Origin: Agrocybe praecox
Taxonomy: Eukaryota > Basidiomycota > Agaricomycetes > Agaricales > Agrocybaceae
Direction of reading: 5' to 3'
NCBI GenBank assembly: GCA_964017145.1
Contig: OZ024840.1
Span: 434,001-498,000, forward strand
Length of the DNA stretch: 64,000 nt
This document shows, one piece after another, positions 16,644 to 28,751 of this stretch. Position numbers and translations under genes: made by a program. Each line of letters opens with the position of its first letter. Position 1 is the stretch's first letter. The notes below the pieces were generated by a model. That model was not told the DNA's origin. It did no database searches and was given only the letters and a program-made list of their open reading frames with translations.

Positions 16644-17394
16644 TTTGTGGATAGAAAGAAAAATAAATGCAAAATAAGGCAATGAGGGTAGAAAAATGAG
16701 GGTAGAAAACTGAAAGAATGTCAGGATAAACTCAAGAGCATCAAGATACGATGTGGGAGGTGGTAAAGATGGGAACTTTTGTCCTGTAATTCTTGGCTGT
16801 TCAGTGCGACGTGCCACCGCATGCCAGTTGCTAGCCAGAAATAGCAACCGACCTCACTAATCTTGGCATTGTCATTATTGTTTTCGGAGATAATGAGGGG
16901 TATAGCAAGTATAGCCCTGCTAGGTCAATATTTTTGAATTGTCGCTCAATTTTACCAATGCCTCCTGCATAGAAGCAAAGTGGTTAACAGGAAAGTAGTG
17001 AATGTTGATACGCAATGATTATCACTTCACAAGTCAAAGCACGGTATAACCATGTTGTCAGATCGTTCGTTAGGTTATTTCAAGCGCCCTGGCACTTGAC
17101 GACATACATGGGTAAATATTTCCATCACATAAGCCGGGATGTGCATCATCATCTTGGGATGCTGGTTAGTATTGGCACCGACACGATCGTCCACAGAAAA
17201 AGAGGTATCTCTTGAGTGGGTCGATATCACCCAGACCTCATATTACCGAGTGTTAGAAAACAACCTACACGACAGGAAGTTTGTATATATACAAGTAGTT
17301 GCGTCAATCTGTGTGTGTAGAATTAGCCAGAAGGTATCTTAAATTGAAGAGCTGACACTGACAATCTGGTTCGCTATCTTTATTGCTAGTCCCC
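16644..17394. other. Intergenic region
   Basis: Promoter side of the membrane-protein gene and 3' side of the MYND gene. I see no gene or repeat. Confidence 0.4.
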
Positions 17395-18107
17395 CTAGTC
17401 ATCTAGCCCGAAGATTCCTCTTCCCGCGGCAGCTGTTGCCGCAAGTCTAGGATGGAAAGACCTAGGATCAGGGCCGCGTCGCAATGTAAGACCGTGTCGA
17501 GATGCATTATTTTCATTATAAATGTGGTTAGGAAGAGGTTTACCCATCCTGTATATATTGTTTCAGTTCTCTTGCTTCGCGAAATGATATGTGAAGATCT
17601 CAAATTGACGCTTACCTGCAGAAATCGCAAGTACATGGCTTCGAACCTGAACCATGGTGATCGCAGCCATAATCCATTCCGGCATCGGTCCCACAGCAAG
17701 TCCATCTGAACCCCTGGGGCCATTCCTTGAAAAGTTTGGATTCGTCGCCTCTGTATTCTTGCTCGAATTTCCCGCGCAAATAATCGACTTCTTCCTCGAT
17801 AACATGGCCCCAGCCAGTACCCTCCTCGGCATTGGACCAAGTGATTAATTCCAGCTTGCCCTCATGCCGGCTACCGTCTGTGCATCTGCGATGTTTGTCA
17901 TACCATGGTTTACAGAGCTGTTTATGAGTGGGCCAGTCTTGTGTCTGGCATTCTCGACCTACAAGCCAGTAAGGAAAGGCGAAGTATAATCATGAAGCAA
18001 GGCTGTTTCTGCTTACCGCAATACATACGAGTGTGGCATTGGGAGCATTGCTGAATTTTGACGCCCTCACTCTTCTTACAGACCGAGCAGGTTGGTACAG
18101 TTGGCAT
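17395..18107 (-). CDS. MYND-type zinc finger protein
   Basis: A small protein of about 190 residues from three exons, with an N-terminal MYND zinc finger. MYND fingers usually mediate protein-protein contacts. From the ATG at 18107 the protein reads TCSVCKKSEGVKIQQCSQC, then HTRMYCG. After an intron it continues RECQTQDWPTHKQLC, which completes the C-x2-C, C-x2-C, C-x3-C, H-x3-C ligand set. A second region with WTCCGTDAG and CDHHGSGSKPCTCDFCR is rich in Cys/His and may bind a further zinc ion; its CDFCR is followed by the last intron. The final exon encodes a basic tail ending GIFGLDD. This second Cys/His cluster resembles sequences found after MYND fingers in other Agaricomycete proteins, but I cannot name a function. 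The ORF upstream of 18107 lacks an ATG, which fixes the start. Confidence 0.85.
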
Positions 18108-19838
18108 TGCGAGAATAGGCAAGAGGCAAGAGATAAAGCAAATCTAAAAAAGACCGAATCCTTTTGGAATCCTTGAATTATATGTCCCGAAGGCGGGCCT
18201 TCCATTTTCCGGACCGCGGGAAAATGAGACTCGATGAAGCAGTTGCATGAATCTTTGAAAGCTTAAAACTGATCATTTATCCTTGGGGCTTGCTTGGAGC
18301 CCTTGTTGACGCCCACTCGACACTAAGCGCTAAGGAATATCACAATGGGGAAGAGTCAACCTTTGTTCAGCCGGTTACGCTAACTAGTGATATTTTTAAT
18401 CTCTGATTGAAGACCGTGGAAAAGTTATAAGAAAATATGTTGATTAATGAACATCACCGGTGTATTGATTTATTGATTTTTTTCCGATTGTTGACCAATG
18501 AACATCGTCGGTGAGACATTTTATTTGGTGTAGTATGGTGCAGCGAGCCTTCCTCCGCCCTGCGGCGTACGTTACATTTTTTACTACGCGTCGAACACTC
18601 GCGTCCCTTCTTGCTCATTCTTTACAGGCAGACGATCTAGGCAGAACTTATCAGCAGTCCGAAATCTGATAGATTATCTCAACATCAGCGATTATCTATG
18701 CTCATAGACGTCAAGAACGACGCGAAATCAACGAAAACAGAGAAAACTCGACAGCTTCTCGGGACGCCCACTTGCCCATCTCAAGTGATACTTTAGAGCC
18801 CTGTAGTGGGCTATAGCAAGTCATATCTGAATGACTAGATGATGTGGAATATTACTTTCACTAATTTTCCAAAGCCCATGGCTCCTGCGGAATTTCGATT
18901 CGAGGCTGTGTCTTTGGGTTCTGTCATTGTACGTCCTTGGTATCAACGTTCTTTGAGTGGCTTCTAATATTTCTCTGATTTGTGCAAAAATAGTCACTAT
19001 GACTCGAAGATAACAAAGTACACGGCATTGGACATAATGAGATGATGTTGCTTGTAGTCTGTCGGAAAAATCAAAAAAAGCATATCAGTCATTGCGACTG
19101 GTGATGGACTTATATGAAGCGATAATCCCTTGCAGGTGAAGGTATCAGCACATGATCAGGTGCTATAACGTACCCTCAGGATCTGTCACATTTCGAACTG
19201 CATGAAAAGATGTAATCTCTGTTGAACAAATCTTCGGGGTCCTCATATCTCTTAGAGATCAGCTCCTGTCGCTTAAGACATGCATTTATTTTGTGACCTA
19301 ACAGTAGTTATAATATTATACAACTCAAGTCTCACATGAGTCACGACATGGTAATGGACTTGTCACCGTTTCATGGCCGACGACGTTGGCCGTGAAATTC
19401 TAGTTTGCGTCTGTTTCCATTACTACTACGTCCAAAATATTATTCATTCGAATGAACATATTGCCATCAGCTGTGTCCATGATGTAGTAAGAGTCATTAT
19501 TGGACTCAAAAGCTGGGCACATTAATGCTCCGTGTACGAGGTATTTTTTAAGTATAAAAGGCAAATAAAAGGAGGAGTCTTTGTTGAGTCTTTGTCCAAG
19601 TTGAGCGCGAACGAGTCCGTACACGTAGATTAGATTAGATCCATCATCTGTAAGATAGCGATGCGTCCATAGCTGAACAAATCATCCTTTGACCACTACC
19701 GCCATCGTGCGAGGCTGCTTGACGCGCTTCCGAGCCCAGCTACGTCATCACAGCTGCATTCTGGACTGCTCCACTGGCAGCCGTCCTATTTAGTATTAGG
19801 TTTCCAATGTCGTTGAGGGCAAAATAAACAACGAAAAT
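18108..19838. other. Gene-poor intergenic stretch
   Basis: No gene is recognisable. An imperfect direct repeat of about 24 bases, with core AATGAACATC, occurs near 18440 and again near 18490. Short ORFs near 19400-19620 show no family features. Confidence 0.4.
18439..18514. repeat. Imperfect direct repeat
   Basis: Two copies of a GTTGAyyAATGAACATC-type sequence ending in CGGTG lie about 52 bases apart. They differ at a few positions. The origin is unclear. Confidence 0.5.
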
Positions 19839-20524
19839 ATGCCGTACAGAACCCCTAAATATGATTTACTAGTGCTCCTCAGTGCCCCACACTCCACCAA
19901 AGAATGGAAACCCCAGCAAGCTTTCTCCAATTTCGACCCTATTTTGGTACACTCTGAACAGATAAAAGAGCAACGAAATTGGGGCGGGGGCAGCCACGGA
20001 GCATTCCTAACCATGAACAATCTTCGTTCTCAACCAATCACTTTATACCAAAATCCTCCCTTTCCATCCGAGTCCTGGTCCAGATTCCGAAGGCTATATC
20101 TTTAAATTCCCTCCTATTCGCATTCATTAAAGCAGTTCATCAGAAGACACCTCCTTTCCTCCTACGGGCCAGTCCCCGCTCATCAAACCTCAAGGCCTCA
20201 CAGCTTGTCCGGACCTGAGGGCAAAAGTTCACCTAAACGGGTGCACATTCAATCAAAACAGTTAGTTGTGTCTCCTTTACTTGAACAACGACGGAGATCT
20301 TACTATAATATTCGACATCGGCGCTCCTCGACAACTAAGTCGTCCACAGAATCAAACGTAAGTCTGGTCCAGATGGCAATAGTGGTGACGAACCTCCCTC
20401 TAAACGAAGTCGTATCAACATTCTCAAGGACGACGACAACAGGGAAGGGCCGAAAGGGGAACTTGGAGCCATCAGGGAGAACGATAGACGACGTATTAAT
20501 GAGATCTTCGACGAAATTCATTAG
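19839..20524 (+). CDS. Possible small hypothetical gene
   Basis: This is weakly supported. The ATG at 19839 opens an 88-codon frame beginning MPYRTPKYDLLVLLSAPHS. Downstream, between about 20348 and 20524, a different frame has good protein character: KSGPDGNSGDEPPSKRSR, then a charged helix-like stretch ending ENDRRRINEIFDEIH and a TAG at the end. Similar words (SGPEGKSSPKR) occur near 20210 in another frame, suggesting exons or a decayed duplication. I could not connect these segments with confident splice sites. The C-terminal NDRRRINEIFDEI is basic-helix-like but too short for a family call. It may be a real small gene, a pseudogene or a mobile-element relic. Confidence 0.3.
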
Positions 20525-20725
20525 CTCTTGTAGCCGTCACGAACTGTACTTGTAATGATTACTACAACCAATTATATGTATTGTCTGCTCTCGAGTCTCT
20601 AGTTGTCCTTTTGAAAGCGAAAATTATACACAGGGGTCTACCTACTACTCACTAATGGGAATGTCAATCGAAAGGATTGGTACTGTATAGACGGATGAGG
20701 CACTATTGACTCAATAAGTTCCTAT

Positions 20726-20939
20726 CACAGTGGATAAGAAATTACTGAGGAATATAACCTCCATAAGCACCGGTCGAGGAAATCAGGACTTGTCAGTACC
20801 ACAACTCCTAATCACAATGGATAAGAGATTATTGAAGAATATAACCTCCATAAGCACCAGTCAAGGAAATCAGGACTTATCAGTACCACAACTCCTAATC
20901 ACAGTGGATAAGAGATTACTGAAGAATATAACCCCCCAA
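20726..20939 (+). repeat. 87-base minisatellite, about 2.5 copies
   Basis: Units starting CACARTGGATAAGARATTA recur at 20726, 20813 and 20900, an exact 87-base period. The copies differ by a few bases and the third is cut short. Because 87 is a multiple of 3, one frame stays open through all copies and would repeat a 29-residue unit with DKRLLKNIT and NQDLSVPQL. There is no sign it is translated. It lies about 200 bases upstream of the AAA ATPase start. Confidence 0.9.
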
Positions 20940-21137
20940 AAAATGTGATCGTCTGATATGGTCAGATCTTGTCATATGTTCCAAGATATGGCGATTTCGA
21001 TTTTTCCGACATCATGTCACTTCCCACGATGATCCAAAAACCAAGTATCCTGTGGGACTACGCTTTTTTTTAGCTCCTTTATGCCTACCCCAATAATGCA
21101 TAAATAGGATACCTGCTATGCACATATCCCCACAATT

Positions 21138-23702
21138 ATGCATCGTCGTTTCTCAGCCTTGGTCTCTAAACCTTCCAGTTCATCGTCTCGCCTTGACGAG
21201 AAGGCGATCGATGATGATAACCAATCTGGCGTCTCAACTATCGTACGAGAAGAAATGCTGACACCCCCTTCTCTGAAAGTGAAGCGCTTGGACTACTATT
21301 ACAGTTCATGGGGGAAGTCCTGGAAGTATAGGGTATGTAGCTTACGCTCCTCAAATTGTGCTTTTTCGCAGTTGTTGACGTCTCTCTTCTCAGAATACAA
21401 GCTCCAAGGTCACCGTCGAGGCTTTGCCCATCACACAGGATGCAAACAACGATCCTTGGAAAGAGTTCAGCTTCGTGTATGTTGACTTGATTCTATGCCC
21501 TATATTCTCATTCTAATACAGAAGTGCAGCATAGTTCGAACAATCCCAACATTAAAGAATGCCGACATCTCCTTCAAGCTCGTCGTGAAGAGTGAATACA
21601 TTCTAAAGGCATGTAAAGATGTCATCCAGTACTGGCCAGGAGTCTCGTGGCATTCTTACCCCCTCGAGGTAAATTCACGTCTCAATGTATTATTTGCATT
21701 TATTTTTAACACATTTTAACAGTTGGATCCAGAGATCTTCATCACATTTCATTCGAGATTCAAAGAATACGCAGCGGCCCTTCAAGCGAAGAAGAATCGC
21801 TCCGAAGAAGATAACTACATGCTCTCGTCTGTGAATCTTCTCAATTCAACGATAGCATCGGACTATCGCGTTACCCTCACTAACATAAACCGATTAACGT
21901 CCCATGGCGAAATCACCTTCGATACGCTCCAGGCAATACTTGTCCCCAGGAGCCTTATGGTCACTCGATGCGCTATAACTGGCTTACCTCGACTCTTCGA
22001 GCTTGTATCATGGGTCCGCACTGCGATCGAGGGAAAACCCCTCTATCAGCTTAACCTACAGAGCGTCGACTTGGTAGACCGACCGCTTACGCGTAGTATT
22101 GCTGTAGGTCGCATCTCGACGACGGTCCATATCAAGCCTATCCGTGGTGTTGTCAAGATCACCAGTCTAGACGCATACCCCTTAGATTTCCACCCAGACC
22201 CAGAGGGTCTCAAGGAGAGCATTCTGGCGAGGGGTAAGAAGTGGGTCAGTCTCATCGGAGTACATCATAAGCAGTTCAATGGTACTGCTGGTCTTGGGGG
22301 CGGAGGCAAAATTCTGAAGCATAACGTTCGTATCACTTTTCATTCATCTTTAAAATCTGGTGTTAAGCTTCATGCATTATTCAGGTGCACAGCAGGATCA
22401 TGGTGGATAGAGCGACATTCCGCCGCTTGAACCCGAACTTCACTCTTCCGCAAGCAGTGCTACCAAAACTGCAAGAGAGTGCAATAGCTAATGCCAGTCG
22501 CTTCAGAGCTCTGAGGCGTATCAATCCTCACGATCCTCACGATCCTACAGTCATGTATATGGATCCGGCGTCACACGACCCGACGCCTCCGCCTGAACAA
22601 GCACAAGCTCTGAGTATGTGTCTGATACTGTTCGTCTAGTATGAATTATAACTTACACATATATTCTCCAGCTGCTAACACTATTCAGTCTTTCAACGAC
22701 GACGCTTCACCGGACGTTGAGATCTCGGCCGAAGAGCTCCTGCTCACCCCAACTGTCGTCTTTGGCTTCAGCTTGTCGGACAAAGTTTGGTGTGAGTAAT
22801 TGTTCTGACGGAAATAATCATCTAAAGCTTGTTTTTGCATTTAGTGGAATTCAACGTAGAGAAAATTGAGGACGTCGAATGGAACGAAGACGCCTTTGAA
22901 AACCTCGTCCTTCCTGGAGAGAGGAAGAATCTCTTACAATCTCTAGTCGAAGCCCATCGCAAAGAAGTCGGGTTCGACGACTTCATCAGGGGCAAAGGAC
23001 ACGGGCTCGTTGTCAATCTTTTCGGACCACCAGGCGTCGGCAAGACATTCTCTGCAGAGGCCACGAGCGAGCATGTGCGACGGCCGCTGTATGTCGTTGG
23101 AGGTGGTGATCTAGGCACCACTGCCAGTGCTTTAGACCAAGCTCTCGAACGTATATTCGATGTCGCGACGGCTTGGAAAGCTATAGTTTTGATCGATGAA
23201 GCAGATGTATTCCTCGAGCAAAGGTCCATGCACGATCTGGAACGAAATGCAATGGTTGCGGTATTGTATGTATCTCTGTTCTTCTCCAGCATTGCTTTAG
23301 ATGTCTGATTATTATCATTTTCACCGATTCAGCTTACGCCACGTCGAGTACTACCGCGGAATCCTCTTTTTAACCACCAACCGTGTCAAAGCCTTCGATG
23401 AAGCTTTCCTCTCTCGTATACACGTCGCACTCCACTTCAGCGAACTGACCCAGGAGTCGAAAGAACAGGTTTGGTCGGCCTTTATCAAGAAAATGGGCAA
23501 TTCTGCAAAGAACATTACAAAGGAGCAGATTAGAGAGTTGGCGAAGAGGGGTATCAATGGGCGTCAAATCAAGAATGCGGCGAGGACCGCTCATTCATTG
23601 GCTGTCGCGAAAGGAGAAGAAGTGAGCTATGAGCATCTGAGAATTACTCTCGATGCTCTCGACGAGTTTACCAGGCAGTTCGAAAAGAGCCGCACTGAAT
23701 AA
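21138..23702 (+). CDS. AAA+ ATPase with N-terminal DUF7025-type region
   Basis: A fungal AAA ATPase of about 700 residues in roughly eight exons. The N-terminal part, from the ATG at 21138, is Ser-rich. A conserved middle region follows with DYRVTLTNINRLTSHGEITF and TLQAILVPRSLM, which I match to the DUF7025-type domain that precedes AAA modules in filamentous fungi. The C-terminal ATPase has Walker A LFGPPGVGKTFSAEATSEH, Walker B AIVLIDEADVFLEQRS, a sensor-1-like FLTTNRV and SRIHVALHF with an arginine, then an alpha-helical lid ending FEKSRTE. The nucleotide-binding residues are all present. These proteins are relatives of Cdc48/Bcs1-like machines, but the substrate is not known. The exon joining EVAVF-LRHVEYYRGILF across the intron near 23265 matches the family pattern. 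The stop at 23702 lies less than 200 bases from the converging F-box gene. Confidence 0.9.
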
Positions 23703-23894
23703 ACAAAGCCGGATAGATATAAAGTCTAAATGAAATTATGTGTAACATTATATGTACCACTTCTCGTTGTTGTATTGTTTGGACTTTGCTATACATAGAA
23801 TTCGATTGAACTGTTTTCAGCGAAAAAAAATAATCTCCGTGAACTTAAACAGCTCTTGTTAAAAAATGCTACACGAATAATTCACCAAATCGCG

Positions 23895-26605
23895 TCAGTC
23901 ACTAGTTATCGGAGAAGTCGAAGCAGCGGTGGAAGATGGTAAAAAATTGACGCTGTAGATGGTAGAGATCTCGGAATCCTCATTTGCTAATTTGAAAACA
24001 ATAAAGTCAATGCCAGATACTGATATGGTTGTTGCAACGATATACATACCTCTTGCTGATGGTGCAATATACATGTCACCGTTTGAAAACCCTGAAAGGA
24101 AAAGGGAAAAGCGTCATTACGATTGTCTTGGCAGGAACGTCAAAACGCGAACAAGACATACTCAAATATCTTTCATTTTCATTTTCTTCATACTTTTGTA
24201 GCGCCTCTTCATATTCCTGTTCCCAGGAAGTTATATAGTTTTCTTTCATCTGTTCGTCGTAATAAGTGGGCTCAATCTCTCTTCGAGGCCACTCTGGGTT
24301 CCAGTTGAGGAAGAGACCAGAGTCCGACATCATGAGACAACTGACTTCGGTCAGCCAGGAAGGGTTCGAAAAAAAGGGGAAACGTGTGACTCGAACGTAT
24401 GGTGCATCGACAGTGCTATTTCTAAGGCTGCTGCTGCTGTCGTCACTAGAAACTACCGGTGCTTGCAAGTTTTCGACTCGTGCATCAAATGAAGTCGGCT
24501 TTGAAACTATTGTTGGACACTTTAAGGTCGGGACTTCTGGGATTACGACGTATACCGCGTTAGTCTATGATGCAGGGTGGGAAATTATCAGAATCGTTTT
24601 TTTTTGCTTGTTTTGGGGAAATATAGATATACTTACAGTGACAACTCCGATTCGACCATTCTCATAAGCCAGGTACACACTACTTGATACAGCAGGCGGA
24701 CCGAGCTGTATATCCATTGTGTTCTCGAATAGTTCGCGTTCTTTCTTTTCTTGCACGCGTCTATGTGCTTCACGAATAACACGGGCGATTCGGCGTCTCT
24801 GAGCCAGTGTAAGTCGATATCGGCGCAGATTATTCTGAGACGGGGTTGAAGAGGATGAAGACGGCCCTGCTGTAGCCTCCATGGTCGATGAAGACGATAG
24901 AGAAATGTTCGACGAGGTTCTAGCAGCAACCACAGAGATGGATCCTGAAAGAGTTGGAAGTCGCAAAAGACTAAAATCGGGCAGAGGGTGTTTGTCGAGC
25001 AATTCTTCAAAGTGGTGTATAACGAATAGACGGGCACCGCTGAGCAAAGCAGCAAGGTGTTTGCCGTCACTTGTTACATGAACTAAAAAAAATCTTCAAG
25101 TTCGTATTATTTGTCAAAGAAAGAGGTATCTCAAGTACCTGCTATAAATTGATCCACCACCATCGTATTGTTTCGAGAATGTTCTTCATAGTAAAACTTC
25201 AAAGGAACTCTGACCGCTTCTCTTCCCTCTTCCTTTGCTTTCGTGAAGGTGTCGCACATATCTCCGGTAGATTTCTTACTGGCCACCTCCCATCGCCAAC
25301 GACCGTACCGTAGCCTGATTGACGGAATGTCCATGATACATTTTCCTGTTTCGCGAGAGAAAATACGCAGCAAATATCGTCCAGCAAAGAAGACGTGCCG
25401 CTCGGAAAGATCAACGTATCGCACCAGACCCAAAAACTGAGGAAGATGGTTCTCGTCGTCGTCTTCCTCGTCGTCAGATTCTTCCCGCTCATCGTCTCCT
25501 TGAGCAGCGCTTTGATGTGATCCAAGTGTTCCTAGGAGCGTATCTGTCACTTCCGACAGCTCTGGAGGAAGCCCCTGCTCATCATCGCCTGTTTCTTGTT
25601 GTTGTTGATCTAACCATTCGGTAGCTGAGTCCGGTGCGCGAATGACCTGGATATTTTCAATGATCTGTATTATTGCGCCGGTCCTGACATCCCACAGATA
25701 CGCTCTCTCAAGGCTAGCGACGAGAAGAGTCGGATACACAAATCGATAGGCACGAGTAGGCTCTGGCATATGAAGCATGGCATACGGAGTAAATCTTCCT
25801 TTCAAAATGGAAGGGTCCGCGTGAGCTGAGGCGAGGTAGTTCACTACATTTTGTTGTCGCTCATCGAGAACAGATGTAGGCTCGAATAATTCCGTCGGTT
25901 CGTATGTGCCTGCTGTTCGCCGCCATACCTCCTTGTTCCCATCATCCCGGTCGAAGATCATATATCCTCTTCCGTATTCGAGGTGTGCAAACTGACGAAC
26001 GTACCACTAAATCGAACATTTTCAGTAAATGAAACAAAACTGGTTTTGAATCCTTACAGTTGGCAATTGCCACAGAACTTCCTCTGTCTCCATATCCCTC
26101 ACGATTAGCCCTCCACTCTGCGTCGTCGCCATCGTGATTCCAGCCAATTCATCGACCTTGATACGGTGTACTCGAAGGTGATGCGGAGGCTTCCCGTCGA
26201 TGCCAACATCCGTTGAGGGTATGATAGTGGACGGTGCACGACCCGCCCATGCTTTCATGTTCATTCGTCGTTTCCTGCCTAGTACTCATTTGAGAAACAT
26301 AGCCAGTAGTGTGGATGTCAACACTAACAGAAATCCTTCCAAGTCTCGACACCGCGCGTCGTTCTTTCGGAGAAAATCCCACTACCATCTTCTTTCGGTC
26401 CAAGAGTTTCCAGCATAATAGTCGGATGGTCTACGAATCCTTCAAGACACGCCGCATTTCGATAAATAGTGTTCCTATTTTGCAGGTTTCCGTCGATGAA
26501 GTATTGCCATTCTTTATTCACCGCAAGAAGAGATGATAGCGATGAAAGGGGGAGATATGACAGCACTACAATCACAATTTCAGCGGGAAGCTCGGTCGTG
26601 AACAT
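23895..26605 (-). CDS. F-box protein with a large C-terminal region
   Basis: A predicted substrate receptor of an SCF ubiquitin ligase. The ATG at 26605 opens TTELPAEIVIVVLSYLPLSS LSSLLAVNKEW in two joined runs, a standard F-box that would bind Skp1. Later exons encode segments reminiscent of propeller blades: LAGITMATTQSGGLIVRD, LLVASLERAYLWDVRTGA and HVFFAGRYLLRIFSRETGK. These suggest a degenerate WD40-type fold, though no clean repeat set is visible. An acidic linker (EREESDDEEDDDENH) splits the blades. A Ser-rich stretch and a basic helix (RRYRLTLAQRRRIARVIREA) follow. The last exons give YLRFSNGDMYIAPSARG and end SPITSD. I count about six exons and about 730 residues. Targets are unknown. 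It converges on the AAA ATPase gene with about 190 bases between their stops. Confidence 0.82.
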
Positions 26606-27119
26606 TGAAAGCTGTCCTGACGACTGAACGATACGATAGAAGTTATTTGGTTAAGATTCAGGAATTGTAGTATGTACAGCCCCTGAAATTATTTCTCCGG
26701 CGGAAAGTCCCATGTTGAATCTTGATCTACTGCCGAACTAAGCTCCGCTATAATTTGGACCAATCCATTAACACTTAGGCTACAAGTACACGCCATGAGC
26801 GATAAAGGGGTTGGTAACTTGTATCCAAAGAGGGTTTTTCAATGTACAACATAGTATTATATTTGTATTAGGTAGAGTAAAAAGATATCAAGTACATACA
26901 TAAACGATTAAAAGCAACCTTCACCCGATGAGAGCCGCGTGTATAATTACGATAAGAGGGTATCGAATGAGTACTGTGTGTGGTATGAATTACATGTTGA
27001 AGTTGGAGAAGATGAGGAAAAAGAAAAACATAAAGGAAAACATGAGAGAGGTATCGCTATCCAGAGCAGCACGAAAATGGACCCTAATTTTTTTTGCGAG
27101 ATTTTGTGTCGTTCGTCGT
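26606..27119. other. Intergenic region
   Basis: Upstream of the F-box gene and downstream of the orphan gene at 27.1-28.8 kb, both on the minus strand. No gene seen; probably holds the F-box promoter. Confidence 0.4.
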
Positions 27120-28751
27120 TCACCGACCCTTCAAACACCTCAACTTCATCGCAACGTCCTCCATATCCCTCCTATTCCATTCTCCGCTCCACTCCCTTTC
27201 CTTCCTCCTCCCCCACTCGATAGTCAGCCCAGCACTAGCAGCAGCTTTCTTCTTCAGGTTCGCACGGTGCATTTCGTCATCACTGTCGTCGGTTGACGAG
27301 TCCGTATTCGAGTTTAAGCTCGAAGAGGAAGACGATGATATCGGAGCAGCAACTGTTAAGAACGGTCGCGGAGACGGTGGGACGGGTCTAGTATATACGC
27401 CTAGAGGGAGAAGGTGCGCAGGCCGATAATGCTGCTGCTGCTGCTGTGGTTGTCTTTGGATATCGAGCGAATTCGTATCGCGCGCAGATGTAGATTCATA
27501 TGTGCGCTGTTTTTGCTGCTGTCGTTGAGAAAGGGCGTTGTTCGCAGCTACGAATGCTGATGCTGAGCCGAGGGCAAGGCTCGTAGGACGGGGCCGAGAG
27601 AGAGATTTTAAAGGACGCTTGGTAGCTTTTTCGTTCTCGTTATTGGACTGAGAGTCTTGGCTGGGCCGAGATGGGGCCTCTGCGACTGCGAGAGGTGGGA
27701 GAGTAGGTGCTTTAGCAACGAATGATAGTCCGGTGCTCAAGTATGGTTTTATCGATAACGAAGCACGTCTGCGAGGCTGGGACGACGACGACGAGGATGC
27801 GGTATTTGACGACGATGGATGGAAGACAAGCTCAGGCGGGACGTTCTCGCCTAGTGTCCTCGCTAGCTTTGCCATCTTTCTCCTCTTCTCCCTATCGCTG
27901 AGGGCTTTACTTCTCGAATAATCTGCAGGCATGAATGGGTCAACGGTCAAGAGGCTCATGTTGAAAGTGGACGAGGTAGGAGAGAGGGGTTGTGTAGCAG
28001 TTGTTATAATAGATGCTCTGTCTGAATCGACGACATTTATATCGGCTTCGCTATTCGCAGAAATAGGGGCGGGCCGGGGGCGAAGGAGGAGAGGCTGTGT
28101 CGGATGGGGCTGATGCGACGTAGTTGCCGAAACCGAATCCTTTCGCTTCGCACTCAAACGGTGTTTAGACCCAGACCCCGAGCCCGAGCCTGTGCCTTGA
28201 CTATGAGTTACCGACCCAGACGTGGCGGGAAACAGCATTCTCCTCGGTAGCAGCTCTAGAGCGACTCCGTCAAAACTCGATTTCTGTTTCTGTTTCCGTT
28301 TCCGAGTAACAGCTGCCACATTGCTGCCTTCAAGTGTCATAGTGGATGATGGTGCGACGTCACGCATGGGCGATGCACTGCGTGACGACGGCGGCGAGGC
28401 GTTATCAAAAACCGCCTGGACCTGGTACGGCGCCGAGGGCCCATTGCGTCGGACAACCACAAAATCGCCCTCGAGCGATGGCCGAGTGTTCGAGACAGCC
28501 GTGGCGGATGACGAGGTACCGAAAGATGACAGAGATGACGAGGCAGAGTGGGAGAAAAGTCTTCCTTCCCTCTTGATCTTGTCTTTCTGGGTGCGGGCTG
28601 CTGGTTGTGCCGCCTCAACTTCGACGAGTAAAGGCGTGGTGCCCAGTACCGCTCCAAGTTTGCGGGTAGAACGCACTAGGCGAGCACGTTCCTCTTTATC
28701 AAGCGTATTGTTGATGCGTGGGGGTGCGGTCATGATCATTGTTGCGGACAT
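27120..28751 (-). CDS. Low-complexity orphan with two short conserved blocks
   Basis: A single-exon 543-residue protein of unknown function, starting at the ATG at 28751. Most of it is Ser/Pro/Arg/Gln-rich and looks disordered, including a poly-Gln run encoded near 27425-27450. Two blocks look structured and are probably the conserved parts: RINNTLDKEERARLVRSTRK followed by LGAVLGTTPLLVE near the N-terminus, and PADYSRSKALSDREKRRKM followed by AKLARTLGENVPPELV in the middle. Both are amphipathic basic helices with the shared pattern (K/R)xARxLGxxxPxxL(V), so they may be two copies of one motif. The C-terminus has AGLTIEWGRRKEREWSGEW. The plus-strand ORF covering 28222-28890 is its antisense shadow. 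No catalytic motif is visible. I think it is a basidiomycete lineage protein, possibly regulatory. Confidence 0.72.
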   Translation of the reverse strand: MSATMIMTAPPRINNTLDKEERARLVRSTRKLGAVLGTTPLLVEVEAAQPAARTQKDKIKREGRLFSHSASSSLSSFGTSSSATAVSNTRPSLEGDFVVVRRNGPSAPYQVQAVFDNASPPSSRSASPMRDVAPSSTMTLEGSNVAAVTRKRKQKQKSSFDGVALELLPRRMLFPATSGSVTHSQGTGSGSGSGSKHRLSAKRKDSVSATTSHQPHPTQPLLLRPRPAPISANSEADINVVDSDRASIITTATQPLSPTSSTFNMSLLTVDPFMPADYSRSKALSDREKRRKMAKLARTLGENVPPELVFHPSSSNTASSSSSSQPRRRASLSIKPYLSTGLSFVAKAPTLPPLAVAEAPSRPSQDSQSNNENEKATKRPLKSLSRPRPTSLALGSASAFVAANNALSQRQQQKQRTYESTSARDTNSLDIQRQPQQQQQHYRPAHLLPLGVYTRPVPPSPRPFLTVAAPISSSSSSSLNSNTDSSTDDSDDEMHRANLKKKAAASAGLTIEWGRRKEREWSGEWNRRDMEDVAMKLRCLKGR

